Below are positions 47,995-58,027 of a DNA stretch of 64,000 nucleotides, piece after piece. Each line of letters starts with the position of its first letter. Within the stretch, counting starts at the first letter, position 1. The position numbers were made by a program, and so were the translations under genes. Source of the DNA: Bacillus sp. OV322 (GTDB taxonomy: Bacteria; Bacillota; Bacilli; Bacillales; DSM-1321). Location of the stretch: the NCBI RefSeq assembly GCF_900112495.1, contig NZ_FOMA01000001.1, positions 806,001 through 870,000 on the forward strand, in the 5' to 3' direction. The notes under the pieces are model-generated. The model had not been told where the DNA came from and did not search any database. It worked only from the letters and a program-made list of their open reading frames with translations.

Positions 47995-48290
47995 ATTCAT
48001 TCATTGAAAACTTAACAGGAATGGATGCACTTTCCGACCAGATTGTTGCGATGGATTTATTGATTGCAGCAAAAAGCGGAGTTAGAAATTACGCCATGGC
48101 TGTTACGGAAGCAGGAACACCTGAAGTCAAAGAAATGTTAACTCGGCATCTGGAAGAAGCTATTGAGATGCATGAACAAGTTTCCGGTTATATAGTGGAA
48201 AAAGGATGGTATCACGCTTGGGATACGAACGAGCAAATCCAATTAAACTTGACAAATATGCAGACCGCTTTGAATTTGCCAACACTATAG
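47991..48290 (+). CDS. yraD: YraD, CotF-like spore coat protein
   Basis: The 99-residue CotF-family protein shares DQIVAMDLLIAAKSGVRNYAMAVTEAG and MHEQVSGYIVEKGWYHAWD with YraF, so the two look like tandem paralogues flanking adhB. The TTG start is coupled to yraE. An IS1182-type terminal repeat begins only 12 nt after the stop, so any original terminator may have been displaced. Confidence 0.86.
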   Translation: MNSFIENLTGMDALSDQIVAMDLLIAAKSGVRNYAMAVTEAGTPEVKEMLTRHLEEAIEMHEQVSGYIVEKGWYHAWDTNEQIQLNLTNMQTALNLPTL

Positions 48291-48301
48291 AACATGTAAG
48301 A

Positions 48302-49133
48302 GGCTGGGACAAAACCCAGTAAATAAGAGAGGCCGTCGCAGGTAAGTATGCGACGGCCCTCTTTTTATTTTTAATTTGATATGAAAACCTTCAAGGAATG
48401 TAACAGTTATCCGAACGGATCCTGATACGGCGTTTTGCAAATGAATAATGATTACATGAAAAATGGACAACTTAAGGCCGGTTATAATCTTCAGATTGCA
48501 ACACAAGGTCAGTTTACGTTCGCTTACGGTTTATTTCAATGCCACCCACGTATATTGAGTCCATTTTTGAATTACATTCAAAAGAACTACTTTGAAACTC
48601 CCAAAGTATATTGTCGCGGATGCGGGGTATGGAAGCGAAGAAAACTACGCGGATGTCTTGGAGAATCGGAAACGGACACCTCATTACCTATAATACCTAT
48701 CGTAAAGAGAACTAAAAGAGTTTCAAGAAGAACGGGTACCCGGAGCCATTTTGGAGAACAAGGAAGATGATGACTCCACAAGCCCAAAAGCGAAAGATGG
48801 GAAGAACCGTAAAATCTATTATAACGAGAAGAGGGAACAACAAAAGAATAAGGTTAAGCAGCAGTTTTTGGAAGAAAAAATAGGCTCGATCTACGCTCAA
48901 AGAAAAACGGACGTGGAACCAGCTTTTGCAAATCAAAAGGCTAAATTTCGTTTCAGCCGAATAACCGTGAGGGGGAAAGATAAGGATGAAAACGAATTAG
49001 AATTCGCCTTCATGGCGAGGAACTTGATAAACTACACCGCCATGAACACCAAAAAGTCCATAGAAGTGTGGACTTTAGCGCATAAAGGGTTCCAACCAGA
49101 AAAACATCTGATTGGAACCGTTTTGTCCCCGCC
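48302..49133 (+). mobile_element. IS1182-family remnant with both terminal inverted repeats
   Basis: Ends: GGCTGGGACAAAAC (48302-48315) and GTTTTGTCCCCGCC (49120-49133), which match at 13 of 14 positions as inverted repeats. The inside encodes broken transposase: VIRTDPDTAF, then in another frame MNNDYMKNGQLKAGYNLQIA, and further on IGSIYAQRKTDVEPAFANQKAKF and NELEFAFMARNLINYTA, the usual C-terminal end. At least three frame changes and missing 5' half leave it inactive (832 bp against roughly 1.7-1.9 kb for a full element). Confidence 0.78.
48328..48366 (+). terminator. Strong hairpin at the IS1182 left end
   Basis: AGAGGCCGTCGCA pairs with TGCGACGGCCCTCT (one bulge) and is followed by T5. 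It lies inside the insertion remnant but now probably terminates the yra operon. Confidence 0.85.
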
Positions 49134-49146
49134 CTTTATTAAATTG

Positions 49147-50232
49147 TCAGTATGCAGGAGCAGGCAATTCATCTATGTTTATACGAAGCAAACTATACGG
49201 CTTTTCTCTCAGGTCCCTTCCATAATGAAAGCGGGCCTGCCGGTGTAATTGGTTCACAATGAAATATAAGTATTTATCCGGACCAATCGAAAACGTATCC
49301 GGCCATAAAATCCGCGGGTCATGTGCAATGGTTTCCATGTTTCCGTTCGGCATGATCTTTCGTATGCTGTTGTTTTCATAATCCCCTGCATAGACGTTTC
49401 CTTTTGCTCCCGTGATCATTCCGTCAGATGCACCTTTTTCTCCCCTATACTCCACTCGGGAAAGTAAGTCCTTCTCCGGTATTGTTCTGTCTCTCAGGGC
49501 TTCTGTTGAAATGGAGAACAGATAACGGCTAGTTAATGGACAAAAAAATAATGTCCTACCATCTGCAGATATCGCGATACCATCAGACGCCAGTCGGAAG
49601 GGAGATATGGAGCCGTCTTTATTTCTATTCATCAGTATGTTGCCTTCTACTTTTGGCATAAGATAGGAATCGGGAGATGTAGGTGGAGTTCCGCTTAACC
49701 GTCTGAATGCTTTTCCAGTTGCTAAATCCACAACAATGATCCCTCCTGGGCCTTTGGAGGATGAATCAGTAATATAGGCATAACCGGCTTTTCCTACGCG
49801 AAAATCAAAGCGAACATCATTCAAATATGTGGTTGGCAGGATTACTTCTTCTGTAAAGGTGTACACATTTCTGATTGTATTTGTTTTTAAATTAACGGCG
49901 ACCAGTTTTGCCCCCCCTTTAATTGGTTCAGAAAAATTGGGCGCTGCTGTATCCAATACCCAAAGTGTTCCCCTTCCATCAGCCACTACACTTTGGACAC
50001 TAATAAATGACATAGCAACGTTTGCCGGGTTAGCCAAATTTGTTTCTAAATTTGGATAGGGCTGCAATTGTTCCCCTGCAATTTCCGCCACCGTAAATTT
50101 TACGTCATCTCCCCATTTCGGGAAGCACACGAAAATACGCCCGGTTTCTGACACGGTAACGCCTGTAGGCATAGCCCCATAAAATGAATGAACAAGTTCA
50201 AACTTACCGAAATATTTTTCCATTGGCAGCAT
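49147..50232 (-). CDS. Royal-jelly/SMP-30-like beta-propeller protein
   Basis: The 361-residue product resembles bacterial members of the major royal jelly protein / L-dopachrome tautomerase-related family. Features: MPTGVTVSETGRIFVCFPKW (~20), SVQSVVADGRGTLWVLDT (~73), AYITDSSSKGPGGIIVVDL (~140), SDGIAISADGRTLFFCPLTS (~205) and ASDGMITGAKGNVYAGDYEN (~260), all propeller-blade ends. I chose the ATG well spaced from GAGGGG; the longer frame adds a non-family leader. No signal peptide is visible. Substrate unknown. Confidence 0.75.
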   Translation of the reverse strand: MLPMEKYFGKFELVHSFYGAMPTGVTVSETGRIFVCFPKWGDDVKFTVAEIAGEQLQPYPNLETNLANPANVAMSFISVQSVVADGRGTLWVLDTAAPNFSEPIKGGAKLVAVNLKTNTIRNVYTFTEEVILPTTYLNDVRFDFRVGKAGYAYITDSSSKGPGGIIVVDLATGKAFRRLSGTPPTSPDSYLMPKVEGNILMNRNKDGSISPFRLASDGIAISADGRTLFFCPLTSRYLFSISTEALRDRTIPEKDLLSRVEYRGEKGASDGMITGAKGNVYAGDYENNSIRKIMPNGNMETIAHDPRILWPDTFSIGPDKYLYFIVNQLHRQARFHYGRDLREKPYSLLRINIDELPAPAY

Positions 50233-50390
50233 AAAATTCATTCCCCTCATCCGATTTGAATGCAGTTTTTCTTGTGCTAGGCAAAAAACATTGACGGAGC
50301 ACTTGCTTTTTCTTTGGTTAAAATCAATTCCTCTGAACATAATAAAGGCAGAAACTATTATTAAGGTATTCGGTCAGGTGGTATGTATTG

Positions 50391-51884
50391 ATGTTCAGTA
50401 AAAAGAAAAGTGCAGCAGCCAATCAAAAAAAAAATGAAGAGAAGAACTGGAATACTCAAGATGTGACACTTGAATTACTGAAAAATGTAATAGCGAAAAT
50501 GGATGATGCCAAAATCGTACAGAGGAAAACAAACAACGGTGCTTCTTTTTCGCTTGTTTACATACAAACGTTAATTGACAAGGAGAGACTCAACGAGGCG
50601 GTTATTCAGCCACTTCTCCTGACCCGGGATCAGCCGTTTATTCAGGGTATATCCACCTGTAGCGTTTTAAGATTCTATTCAATAGAAGAAGCCAAAGAAC
50701 AAATGATGTTTGGTGCTGTTCTCATCCATGATCAAGAAAATAATGAATGGTGGGCGGTGAAACTGGAGAATTCGCTCAGCCGAGCAATCGAAAATTCAGA
50801 AGTTGAGACAATAATGTACGGGCCAAAAGACAGCTTTACGGAAAGGATTGAGCAGAATATATTCATGATCCGTCGGCGTCTGCCTGTTACTGAGCTGAAA
50901 GCAGAAAAATTCCAGGCGGGTTCGAATACCAAAACCCAGGTTCAGATGCTTTATATTGAAGGAATTGCCAATCCAGATATCGTCGAAATTGCACGGAAAA
51001 GTATTTCTAAAGTTAACTTTGACTTGATTTTGGAGGCATCCAATCTTTCCGCTTTTATGGATGATCATACGCACAGTTTGTTTCCGCAGTTTATGCAGAC
51101 GGATCGGCCGGACTCATGCGCCTATTCACTGGGGCTTGGAAAGATCATTATTTTGATAAATGATACACCTTTTGCACTCATCGCCCCCATTACCTTTTTT
51201 CATCTGTTTCAATCTCCTGAAGATTATGTTCATCGCTGGGTGATTGCGAGTTTTTTACGAATCCTTCGTTATTTTAGTTTTTTTATAGCCATCACTTTGA
51301 TTCCTCTTTATGTCGCATTAACTAGTCATCATTATCAGATGATTCCGCTCCAGATTCTGTATGTACTCACGGAATCACGGACCAAACTGCCATTCACCCC
51401 ATTTTGGGAATCAGTAATCATGTTGGTTATCATTGAAATTATTAAAGAAGCGAGTTTACGGATGCCGACAAAAACGAGTCAAACTATTGGAGTGATTGGT
51501 GGTATTGTTATCGGACAAGCTGCTGTCGAAGCGGGATTTGCCAGCAAAGTGTTGATTGTTCTCGTGGGAATCTCGGCGATTGCATCATTTTTAGTGCCGA
51601 ATTATTTAGTCACAAAAGCAACTACCGTTCTTCAATTTTTGATTCTTATTCTTGCATCAATTCTGGGGATCTTGGGGATTGCCTTTGGATTGATTCTTCT
51701 GCTCGCTCATCTGAATGGTCTTTCTTCCTTAAAACAGCCATTTTTTGCACCGGTTGCTCCGCTTTACTGGAGAGATTGGAAAGATCTTTTTGTTCGCGCA
51801 CCATTGCCATGGGCAAAGCTGCGGCCGGAATATTTGAAGACGGTAAAAAAATGGCGGGTTTCTAAAGGGGAGGGGAGCGAATGA
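50391..51884 (+). CDS. GerA-family spore germinant receptor subunit A
   Basis: The A subunit of a GerA/GerK-type nutrient receptor. It has a soluble N-terminal half (~1-260) including the SISKVNFDLILEAS-type segment and several membrane helices in ~270-450 (for example VIASFLRILRYFSFFIAITLIPLYVAL). The start is ATG or the adjacent TTG at 50388, about 8-9 nt from AGGTGG. The stop overlaps the B-subunit start (ATGA). The three genes form a typical gerABC operon. Which nutrient it senses cannot be read from sequence. Confidence 0.92.
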   Translation: MFSKKKSAAANQKKNEEKNWNTQDVTLELLKNVIAKMDDAKIVQRKTNNGASFSLVYIQTLIDKERLNEAVIQPLLLTRDQPFIQGISTCSVLRFYSIEEAKEQMMFGAVLIHDQENNEWWAVKLENSLSRAIENSEVETIMYGPKDSFTERIEQNIFMIRRRLPVTELKAEKFQAGSNTKTQVQMLYIEGIANPDIVEIARKSISKVNFDLILEASNLSAFMDDHTHSLFPQFMQTDRPDSCAYSLGLGKIIILINDTPFALIAPITFFHLFQSPEDYVHRWVIASFLRILRYFSFFIAITLIPLYVALTSHHYQMIPLQILYVLTESRTKLPFTPFWESVIMLVIIEIIKEASLRMPTKTSQTIGVIGGIVIGQAAVEAGFASKVLIVLVGISAIASFLVPNYLVTKATTVLQFLILILASILGILGIAFGLILLLAHLNGLSSLKQPFFAPVAPLYWRDWKDLFVRAPLPWAKLRPEYLKTVKKWRVSKGEGSE

Positions 51885-53002
51885 GCAGCAGATTCCGCTT
51901 GTTTGATAGAACTGCTGTTATGGGGAGCGGTTATATCTTTGCCATGGTGAACCGGATGCAAATGCTGTACTATGTATTAATTTTGCCCAAACATTTGGTC
52001 CATCCTTATATGATGGCAGGGATCCTTGGAGTGGGTATTCTTTCACAGATCAATCTTTTGATTTTGTCCAAATATTTAACATCAAATTATTTTGTTCTAG
52101 GTTATCGCGGCTTTGTCCAACTATTTGGCGAAAAGCTTATCCGATTCTTTGCACTTCTTGGGTTTTTTTTCATTTTAATTAAAGTGATTGTGACCACATT
52201 GGGGTATGTCGAAATTGTCCACCAATTTATGTTTCCCTCGATGAAGACGAGCTGGCTTATTTTCTTCTTGATGGCGTCCGGGTTTTATATCGCTTGTCAA
52301 GGGATGGAGAAAACGATTCGCTTGTCCATCATCTGTTTTTTTGCCACGATATGGGTGGTTCTTGTCTATATTCCATATTTTTTGCCGCCGATTGCCGAAA
52401 CTCATCATTTGTATCCGTTGGTGCCTGCGGCGGGTTCACTTCCTTCATGGTATGGACTGTTGATGATTTGGTCTGCCCTATCTGGACCTGAGTATTTAGT
52501 TTGCCTCGGCCCCTGGATCGGCCCTAAGGAAAAGATTTTAAGGGGAATGAGTATAGGCAATGCACTGTCAGTCTTTGAATATCTTGTTCTGTTTGTGGCT
52601 TGTCTTCTATATTATGGTTCAACATACTTGGAGAAGATTAGTTTTCCGGTTGTGAACATGATCCGCTATCTTCAGTCACCCATTTTTGAAAGGGTGGATC
52701 TTATATTAATTTCTCTAAACATGATTTATTTTCTCTATATTATTGCCCTTTTTCTATTATGTTTGTATGGAGCATTAAGAATCGTTTCAGGAAGAATAAA
52801 TATCGATACGAATCGCAAGGGCTTTTTAGGCAGTATTATTGCCGTTTTTATTTGTATGATAGTCATTAATGGTTGGTTCTGGAGGGAAGGACAGGAATTA
52901 AATGTATGGGTAACACTTCAGCTATGGCTGGGTGCAATTACCTACCTTTTGGTTCCTTCAGTACTTGCCATTGCAATAAAAAGGAAAAGGGGGCAGCCTT
53001 AG
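51881..53002 (+). CDS. GerB-family germinant receptor subunit B
   Basis: The 373-residue integral membrane protein has about ten hydrophobic helices and belongs to the APC-transporter-like GerB family (endospore_GerB). It starts four bases inside the A gene and ends one base before the C gene. Together A, B and C assemble in the spore inner membrane. Confidence 0.92.
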   Translation: MSSRFRLFDRTAVMGSGYIFAMVNRMQMLYYVLILPKHLVHPYMMAGILGVGILSQINLLILSKYLTSNYFVLGYRGFVQLFGEKLIRFFALLGFFFILIKVIVTTLGYVEIVHQFMFPSMKTSWLIFFLMASGFYIACQGMEKTIRLSIICFFATIWVVLVYIPYFLPPIAETHHLYPLVPAAGSLPSWYGLLMIWSALSGPEYLVCLGPWIGPKEKILRGMSIGNALSVFEYLVLFVACLLYYGSTYLEKISFPVVNMIRYLQSPIFERVDLILISLNMIYFLYIIALFLLCLYGALRIVSGRINIDTNRKGFLGSIIAVFICMIVINGWFWREGQELNVWVTLQLWLGAITYLLVPSVLAIAIKRKRGQP

Positions 53003-54073
53003 ATGAAGATTCTTTTATCCATCCTTTGTATCCTCCTCCTCGTTTTTTCAGGCGGCTGTTCATCACCTTTTGTTGAAGACAATACTGTTGAGGAGATTGC
53101 TCCTGTCACGTTTTGGTCCCTGAATAAAGGTGAAGGAGGCAAAATGAAAATAACGACCCTCGTCCCTCCGGTTACTAATGAGAAAAAAAAGCTGTTTACA
53201 CTGAATGTGGATTTATTAAAGCAGGGGAAAAAAGAATTTAACCTGAAGTTTTATCGGGAATTGAAGAATGGCCAACTCCGCATGCTGATCATTAATGAAA
53301 AACTGGCAAAAAAAGAAATCATCTCGATAATTGATACGATCCTTACCGATCCTGATGTATCTCCGCGTCTTTTTCTTGTACTGGTCAAAGGAAGCTTTGA
53401 AGATTTTTTAGAAAGCGAAAGCAAAGTGGAGAAGAATCTGGATTACAACCTTTACCGGATGTTCCGGCATTATGAAAGAAGAAATCAAGGGGAAATGAGC
53501 ATCGTCAATTTGCATGAATTTATGGAAAAGGTCTACTCTCCTTATTCGGATCCAGTGCTTCCGTTATTTAAGGCAGACAAAGATAATTTTACGTATGAAG
53601 GAACTGCTTTATTTAAAGAAAATAAGTATGTGGGTTCCTTTAATAAAAGGGAAGACCAAATGTTTCAGCTCATTGCCAATGACCACTATTTAAAGAATCT
53701 TCCCATCCCGCATCTCAATGTGTCCTTGGGTCAGGTACGCTCAAAGGTTCTTATGCAGGCCGATGATCAATTCAAAACGTTAACCATTCATGTTAAGCTA
53801 AAGGGAAGAATTGATGAATACCGAGGACACCGAAACATACTCAGCCGAACTGAAATGAATAGGATGATCCACGATATCGAGTCTTATTTTCAACGAGAAA
53901 CCGAGACGCTTGTAAAGGAAACACAAAGGTTAAAGATAGAACCGCTGGAAGTAGGGGCCCATACGCTCTCTCCTTTGGTTCATCCAATGACACGAAGTGT
54001 ATGGCTGGAAAAATATGGAAAAATGAAGGTTCATGTGAAATACTCGGTGAAAATAGAACCGCTAAGTTTGTAA
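53003..54073 (+). CDS. GerC-family germinant receptor lipoprotein
   Basis: The 356-residue product has a lipoprotein signal peptide with lipobox cysteine (KILLSILCILLLVFSGGC, Cys at ~19), and the GerC (spore_germ_GerAC) fold. The C-terminal part includes the domain-3 segment with EVGAHTLSPLVHPMT... and ends EPLSL. It is shorter than some GerC proteins but has no break. The start lies directly after the B-subunit stop codon. Confidence 0.9.
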   Translation: MKILLSILCILLLVFSGGCSSPFVEDNTVEEIAPVTFWSLNKGEGGKMKITTLVPPVTNEKKKLFTLNVDLLKQGKKEFNLKFYRELKNGQLRMLIINEKLAKKEIISIIDTILTDPDVSPRLFLVLVKGSFEDFLESESKVEKNLDYNLYRMFRHYERRNQGEMSIVNLHEFMEKVYSPYSDPVLPLFKADKDNFTYEGTALFKENKYVGSFNKREDQMFQLIANDHYLKNLPIPHLNVSLGQVRSKVLMQADDQFKTLTIHVKLKGRIDEYRGHRNILSRTEMNRMIHDIESYFQRETETLVKETQRLKIEPLEVGAHTLSPLVHPMTRSVWLEKYGKMKVHVKYSVKIEPLSL

Positions 54074-54753
54074 TTTTAATAAGCTTTACACTTAAGGAGC
54101 CAGCTTTTTTATTTGGAGCAAAAGAGAGATTAAACAATAATAGAAAAAACGAGTACCACACCGAATTGATCTCGACTACCAAATTTCATGTGCCTTTTTT
54201 GATATGCCTATTTTTCATATGTTGGCTTAGAAATGACCATGTGAAATCTTTGGCATGATATGCCTTGGAAGAACCAGAGAAGTGATTTAATAATAGAAAA
54301 AGAAAAAGTATACAGAAGAACAATTCTTAAAAACAAGCAAGAGGGAGGTATATGTATGGCAGAGCAGGTATAAGAAAGTATACATTGATACATCCTTGAG
54401 CGGGCACAACTTAAAGGCACATAAACAGTATTCAATGATTCATGTTTGGCTGCTGCTGGTTTTTTTTACAGCGCTGATCGGTATTAAATACTCATGCAGT
54501 ATCAAAAACATGATATATTTAAGAAGCTGATTTTACAAACTTTAAAATCACCAGTCCTGCCTATGTAGAAAAACTGATTATGGCTGATTGGATGCAACTG
54601 TTATTCAGTGGGTATACATTGACAGTAACTATTAAATATAGTAAGCTTAAAATAATTAAATGAATCGTTCTCCTGAAGGGGAGTAGCTTTTACAGTAAAG
54701 TCGTCATTACGGAATTCTTTCCCGGCTTTGCTGGCAGCTTGATGCTGTTAGCG
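54074..54753. other. 680-bp gene-free region after the ger operon
   Basis: No gene supported beyond a doubtful 15-codon peptide at 54354 behind GAGGGAGG. A weak AAGCT/AGCTT hairpin with T6 near 54080-54112 may terminate the ger operon. A few stretches look like eroded coding sequence but match nothing I recognise. Confidence 0.4.
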
Positions 54754-54828
54754 AGACCTTTGCCAATTTGGTAAAGGTCTTTATTTATGAGAAAAAGCCT
54801 TTACCATTATAATGGTAAAGGCTTTTTC
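54754..54828. terminator. Two tandem hairpins with related stems
   Basis: First: AGACCTTT.CCAA / TTGG.AAAGGTCT (54754-54780). Second: GAAAAAGCCTTTACCATT / its exact complement (54791-54828), an 18-bp perfect stem with a 2-nt loop. Both stems contain CTTT.CCA, suggesting duplication. The second is symmetrical with A- and T-runs, so it may act on both strands. Confidence 0.7.
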
Positions 54829-54895
54829 TGTTGTTAATAAGTAAAACAGAATAAATCCTAAGGGTGACATTCAAAGAAAAAAAAGGGGTGTCCAA

Positions 54896-55024
54896 ATGAA
54901 AAAAAGGAAACTTTCCATGAGGGAATTAGTGGAAAAAAATAAAAGGGAACTGATGAAAGATAAAGTGATGAATGAAAAAATAGAAAAAAGATTAGAGGAT
55001 AAATATTTAAAAATGAAATATTAA
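54896..55024 (+). CDS. FbpB-family small basic protein
   Basis: The 42-residue basic product has RELVEKNKRELMKD followed by EKIEKRLEDKY, the pattern of the FbpB family of small basic proteins. B. subtilis FbpB works with the sRNA FsrA in iron-sparing regulation and is Fur-controlled. A clear Fur box was not found upstream, so iron control is unproven here. The ATG follows AAAAGGGGTG. It precedes a Spo0M-like gene by 49 nt. Confidence 0.65.
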   Translation: MKKRKLSMRELVEKNKRELMKDKVMNEKIEKRLEDKYLKMKY

Positions 55025-55073
55025 TAAGGCGACAAAAGACTTGTTAAAAAAACAAACAAAGGAATGGATGTTC

Positions 55074-55463
55074 ATGATCTTAAGAAAATATATGTCTATG
55101 TTAGGTATTGGTGCAGCAAATATTGATCTAGTATTAGAAAAAAACACATATAAGATGGAAGAGCTGGTATATGGAGAATTTGTAATCAAAGGAGGCACGA
55201 TAGAGCAGCAGCTCAAGCGAATTGAATGCAGCTTTAACCAGGTTAATAAGAATGAAAAAAAACAGAAAATCATTGATTCTTCGACTATTTTAACTTCACG
55301 AATAATAGAACCAGGAAGTATACATAATCTTCCATTTGTGTTTAGGCTTCCGTTCTCTATAGACCCATCGGATCAAACTACATCTCACTTTTTCAGGACG
55401 AGGCTGATTTTTGATGAAGGAATAGAAAGCAAAGATCAAGACGGGATCAAGATAATCGGATAA
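55074..55463 (+). CDS. Short Spo0M-like sporulation-control protein
   Basis: The protein has 130 residues and matches only the N-terminal arrestin-like domain of Spo0M: SMLGIGAANIDLVLEKNTY start, VYGEFVIKGGTIEQQLKRIE and the FVFRLPFSI...FRTRLIFDEGIESKD end. B. subtilis Spo0M is about 258 residues with a second arrestin-like domain, so this is a truncated or single-domain form. It ends with a normal stop and a terminator. The start could be six bases upstream (MFM). Confidence 0.7.
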   Translation: MILRKYMSMLGIGAANIDLVLEKNTYKMEELVYGEFVIKGGTIEQQLKRIECSFNQVNKNEKKQKIIDSSTILTSRIIEPGSIHNLPFVFRLPFSIDPSDQTTSHFFRTRLIFDEGIESKDQDGIKIIG

Positions 55464-55522
55464 CAATTAAATAGTTTAATAGATTATTGCCACTTGAAGC
55501 CATTTTAACAGTACAGTGCAGG

Positions 55523-55557
55523 CACCACACGTCTCTTAAAGGCTGTGGTGTTTTTTT
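55523..55557 (+). terminator. Terminator after the Spo0M-like gene
   Basis: A CACCACA / TGTGGTG stem with seven T residues following. Confidence 0.75.
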
Positions 55558-55671
55558 GCTAATATAAAAGCCGGGTCAATAACCTGAACCATCCAAAAAG
55601 CATATGGAACGGGGGAGGAAGTAATGTTTTTTATAAAAAGGAAATTCTATCTATGAATATATCAGCATATA

Positions 55672-55699
55672 TTAAAAAAAAAGCGCAATAGCATGCGCT
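55672..55699 (-). terminator. lexA terminator
   Basis: Read on the minus strand, AGCGCA / TGCGCT forms a stem followed by a U-tract immediately after the lexA stop. Confidence 0.75.
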
Positions 55700-55700
55700 C

Positions 55701-56324
55701 TTAATGGATATTTCTATAAAGGCCAATGACTTTCCCTAATATAGCTACATTTCTCAAAATGATAGGGTCCATCGAAGAGTTTTCAGGCTGAAGACGTACA
55801 AAATCCTTTTCCTTAAAAAATCGTTTAACAGTAGCCTCGTTTTCTTCAGTCATAGCAACAACGATATCTCCGTTGTTTGCAGTGCTCTGCTGTTTTACGA
55901 TAACGTAGTCTCCATCTAGTATTCCTGCTTCGATCATGCTTTCACCCATAATTTCAAGCATAAATACCTGTTCATCATGTGAGGCCATGCTTTCAGGAAG
56001 CGGAAAATATTCTTCAATATTTTCAACAGCCGTAATCGGCAATCCTGCTGTTACCTTTCCCAAGAGAGGAACGTTCACAACCTTGCTGCTTGGAATGCTG
56101 CTGCTTTCTTCCATTTCCAATATTTCAATAGCCCTTGGCTTAGTCGGGTCTCTGCGGATTAATCCTTTGCTTTCCAGGCGTGATAAGTGCCCGTGGACAG
56201 TCGAACTGGATGCCAAACCGACTGCTTCGCCAATTTCCCGTACGGAAGGCGGATATCCTTTTTTGCGGACCTCATCTTTAATGAATTCTAAAATATCCTG
56301 CTGTCGTTTAGAAAGTTTTGTCAT
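55701..56324 (-). CDS. lexA: LexA, SOS repressor and self-cleaving protease
   Basis: The 207-residue LexA has an N-terminal wHTH ([40 protein letters not shown]), the cleavage site in GKVTAGLP (~92), and the catalytic Ser in [13 protein letters not shown] and Lys in [16 protein letters not shown] chose the ATG 11 nt after AGAGGTG; a longer frame from 56417 overlaps the control region. It is divergent from yneA, with LexA boxes between them. Confidence 0.97.
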   Translation of the reverse strand: MTKLSKRQQDILEFIKDEVRKKGYPPSVREIGEAVGLASSSTVHGHLSRLESKGLIRRDPTKPRAIEILEMEESSSIPSSKVVNVPLLGKVTAGLPITAVENIEEYFPLPESMASHDEQVFMLEIMGESMIEAGILDGDYVIVKQQSTANNGDIVVAMTEENEATVKRFFKEKDFVRLQPENSSMDPIILRNVAILGKVIGLYRNIH

Positions 56325-56381
56325 ATGCACACCTCTTCTCAAAATCCTTTGTCTCATTATAACATGCTGTTTTAAGGGATA

Positions 56382-56461
56382 CAAACATAAGTTCGAATTT
56401 TTGTTGACTAAAAACACATGTTCGTATTATACTATTGGTATAACAAGCGAACAAATATTCG
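56382..56461. promoter_or_regulatory. Three LexA boxes between lexA and yneA
   Basis: CGAACTTATGTTTG (minus-strand reading, 56382-56395), AAAACACATGTTCG (56411-56424) and CGAACAAATATTCG (56448-56461) each match the Cheo-box CGAAC-N4-GTTCG with one or two changes. They cover both divergent promoters, which explains joint SOS control. Confidence 0.85.
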
Positions 56462-56480
56462 ATTTGAAGGGAAGATTGTT

Positions 56481-57462
<982 letters not shown>

Positions 57463-57531
57463 AACTTGTTTTTTTCGATGATTTTATATAACATGACAGT
57501 ATCAGAAAAAGAAAAAAGAAGGAGCGAGACG

Positions 57532-57768
57532 ATGCTGTCGAAAGAAAAAATCGCCCGTATTAATGAATTGTCAAAGAAGTCAAAAGCAGAAGGCTTAACA
57601 AATGAGGAAGCGAAAGAGCAATCTAAGCTTCGAAGTGAATACCTTCAGACTTTTAGAAAATCAATGTCCGATACCCTTGAAAACGTGACAGTGATAGATC
57701 CAGAGGGCAATGATGTCACGCCCGATAAAATTAAAGAAATTAAAAGCATGAAAAAAAATCTGCATTAA
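57532..57768 (+). CDS. ynzC: YnzC (DUF896) protein
   Basis: The 78-residue helical protein has the DUF896 signature: RINELSKKSKAEGLTNEEAKEQ, LRSEYLQTFR near residue 32 and VTVIDPEGNDVTP near the C-terminus. It is third in the SOS operon yneA-yneB-ynzC. Start ATG follows AAGGAGCGAG. In B. subtilis the next gene is tkt (transketolase); it is missing here. Confidence 0.93.
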   Translation: MLSKEKIARINELSKKSKAEGLTNEEAKEQSKLRSEYLQTFRKSMSDTLENVTVIDPEGNDVTPDKIKEIKSMKKNLH

Positions 57769-57781
57769 ACATTGCTGCTTG

Positions 57782-57818
57782 AAAAAAGAGAATGCATAAA
57801 ATATGTATTCTCTTTTTT
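57782..57818 (+). terminator. Terminator of the yneAB-ynzC operon
   Basis: An imperfect stem, AAAAAGAGAAT.CATA / TAT.ATTCTCTTTTT, is followed by T-rich sequence. Confidence 0.75.
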
Positions 57819-58027
57819 AAATTTTTGGAATTTCGAGTGAGTTACCTTTAAGAAGCCCCAAGATAAGTCTGTTTCCAATTTATTAGTGTTAAGTAATTGA
57901 TAAAAAACCTCTCAATAGTGAATGAATTATGTTTTCGACAAAATCATTTAATTTTTTTACCATATAACAACATTTCTTTCCGATAATAGCAGATATAATA
58001 AGAAAAAGGCTGTTGGGAGGCGTTGTA

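Noticed and set aside
54354-54401. 15-codon peptide behind GAGGGAGG
   Set aside because: Too short and unsupported by similarity. A good ribosome binding site alone is not enough.
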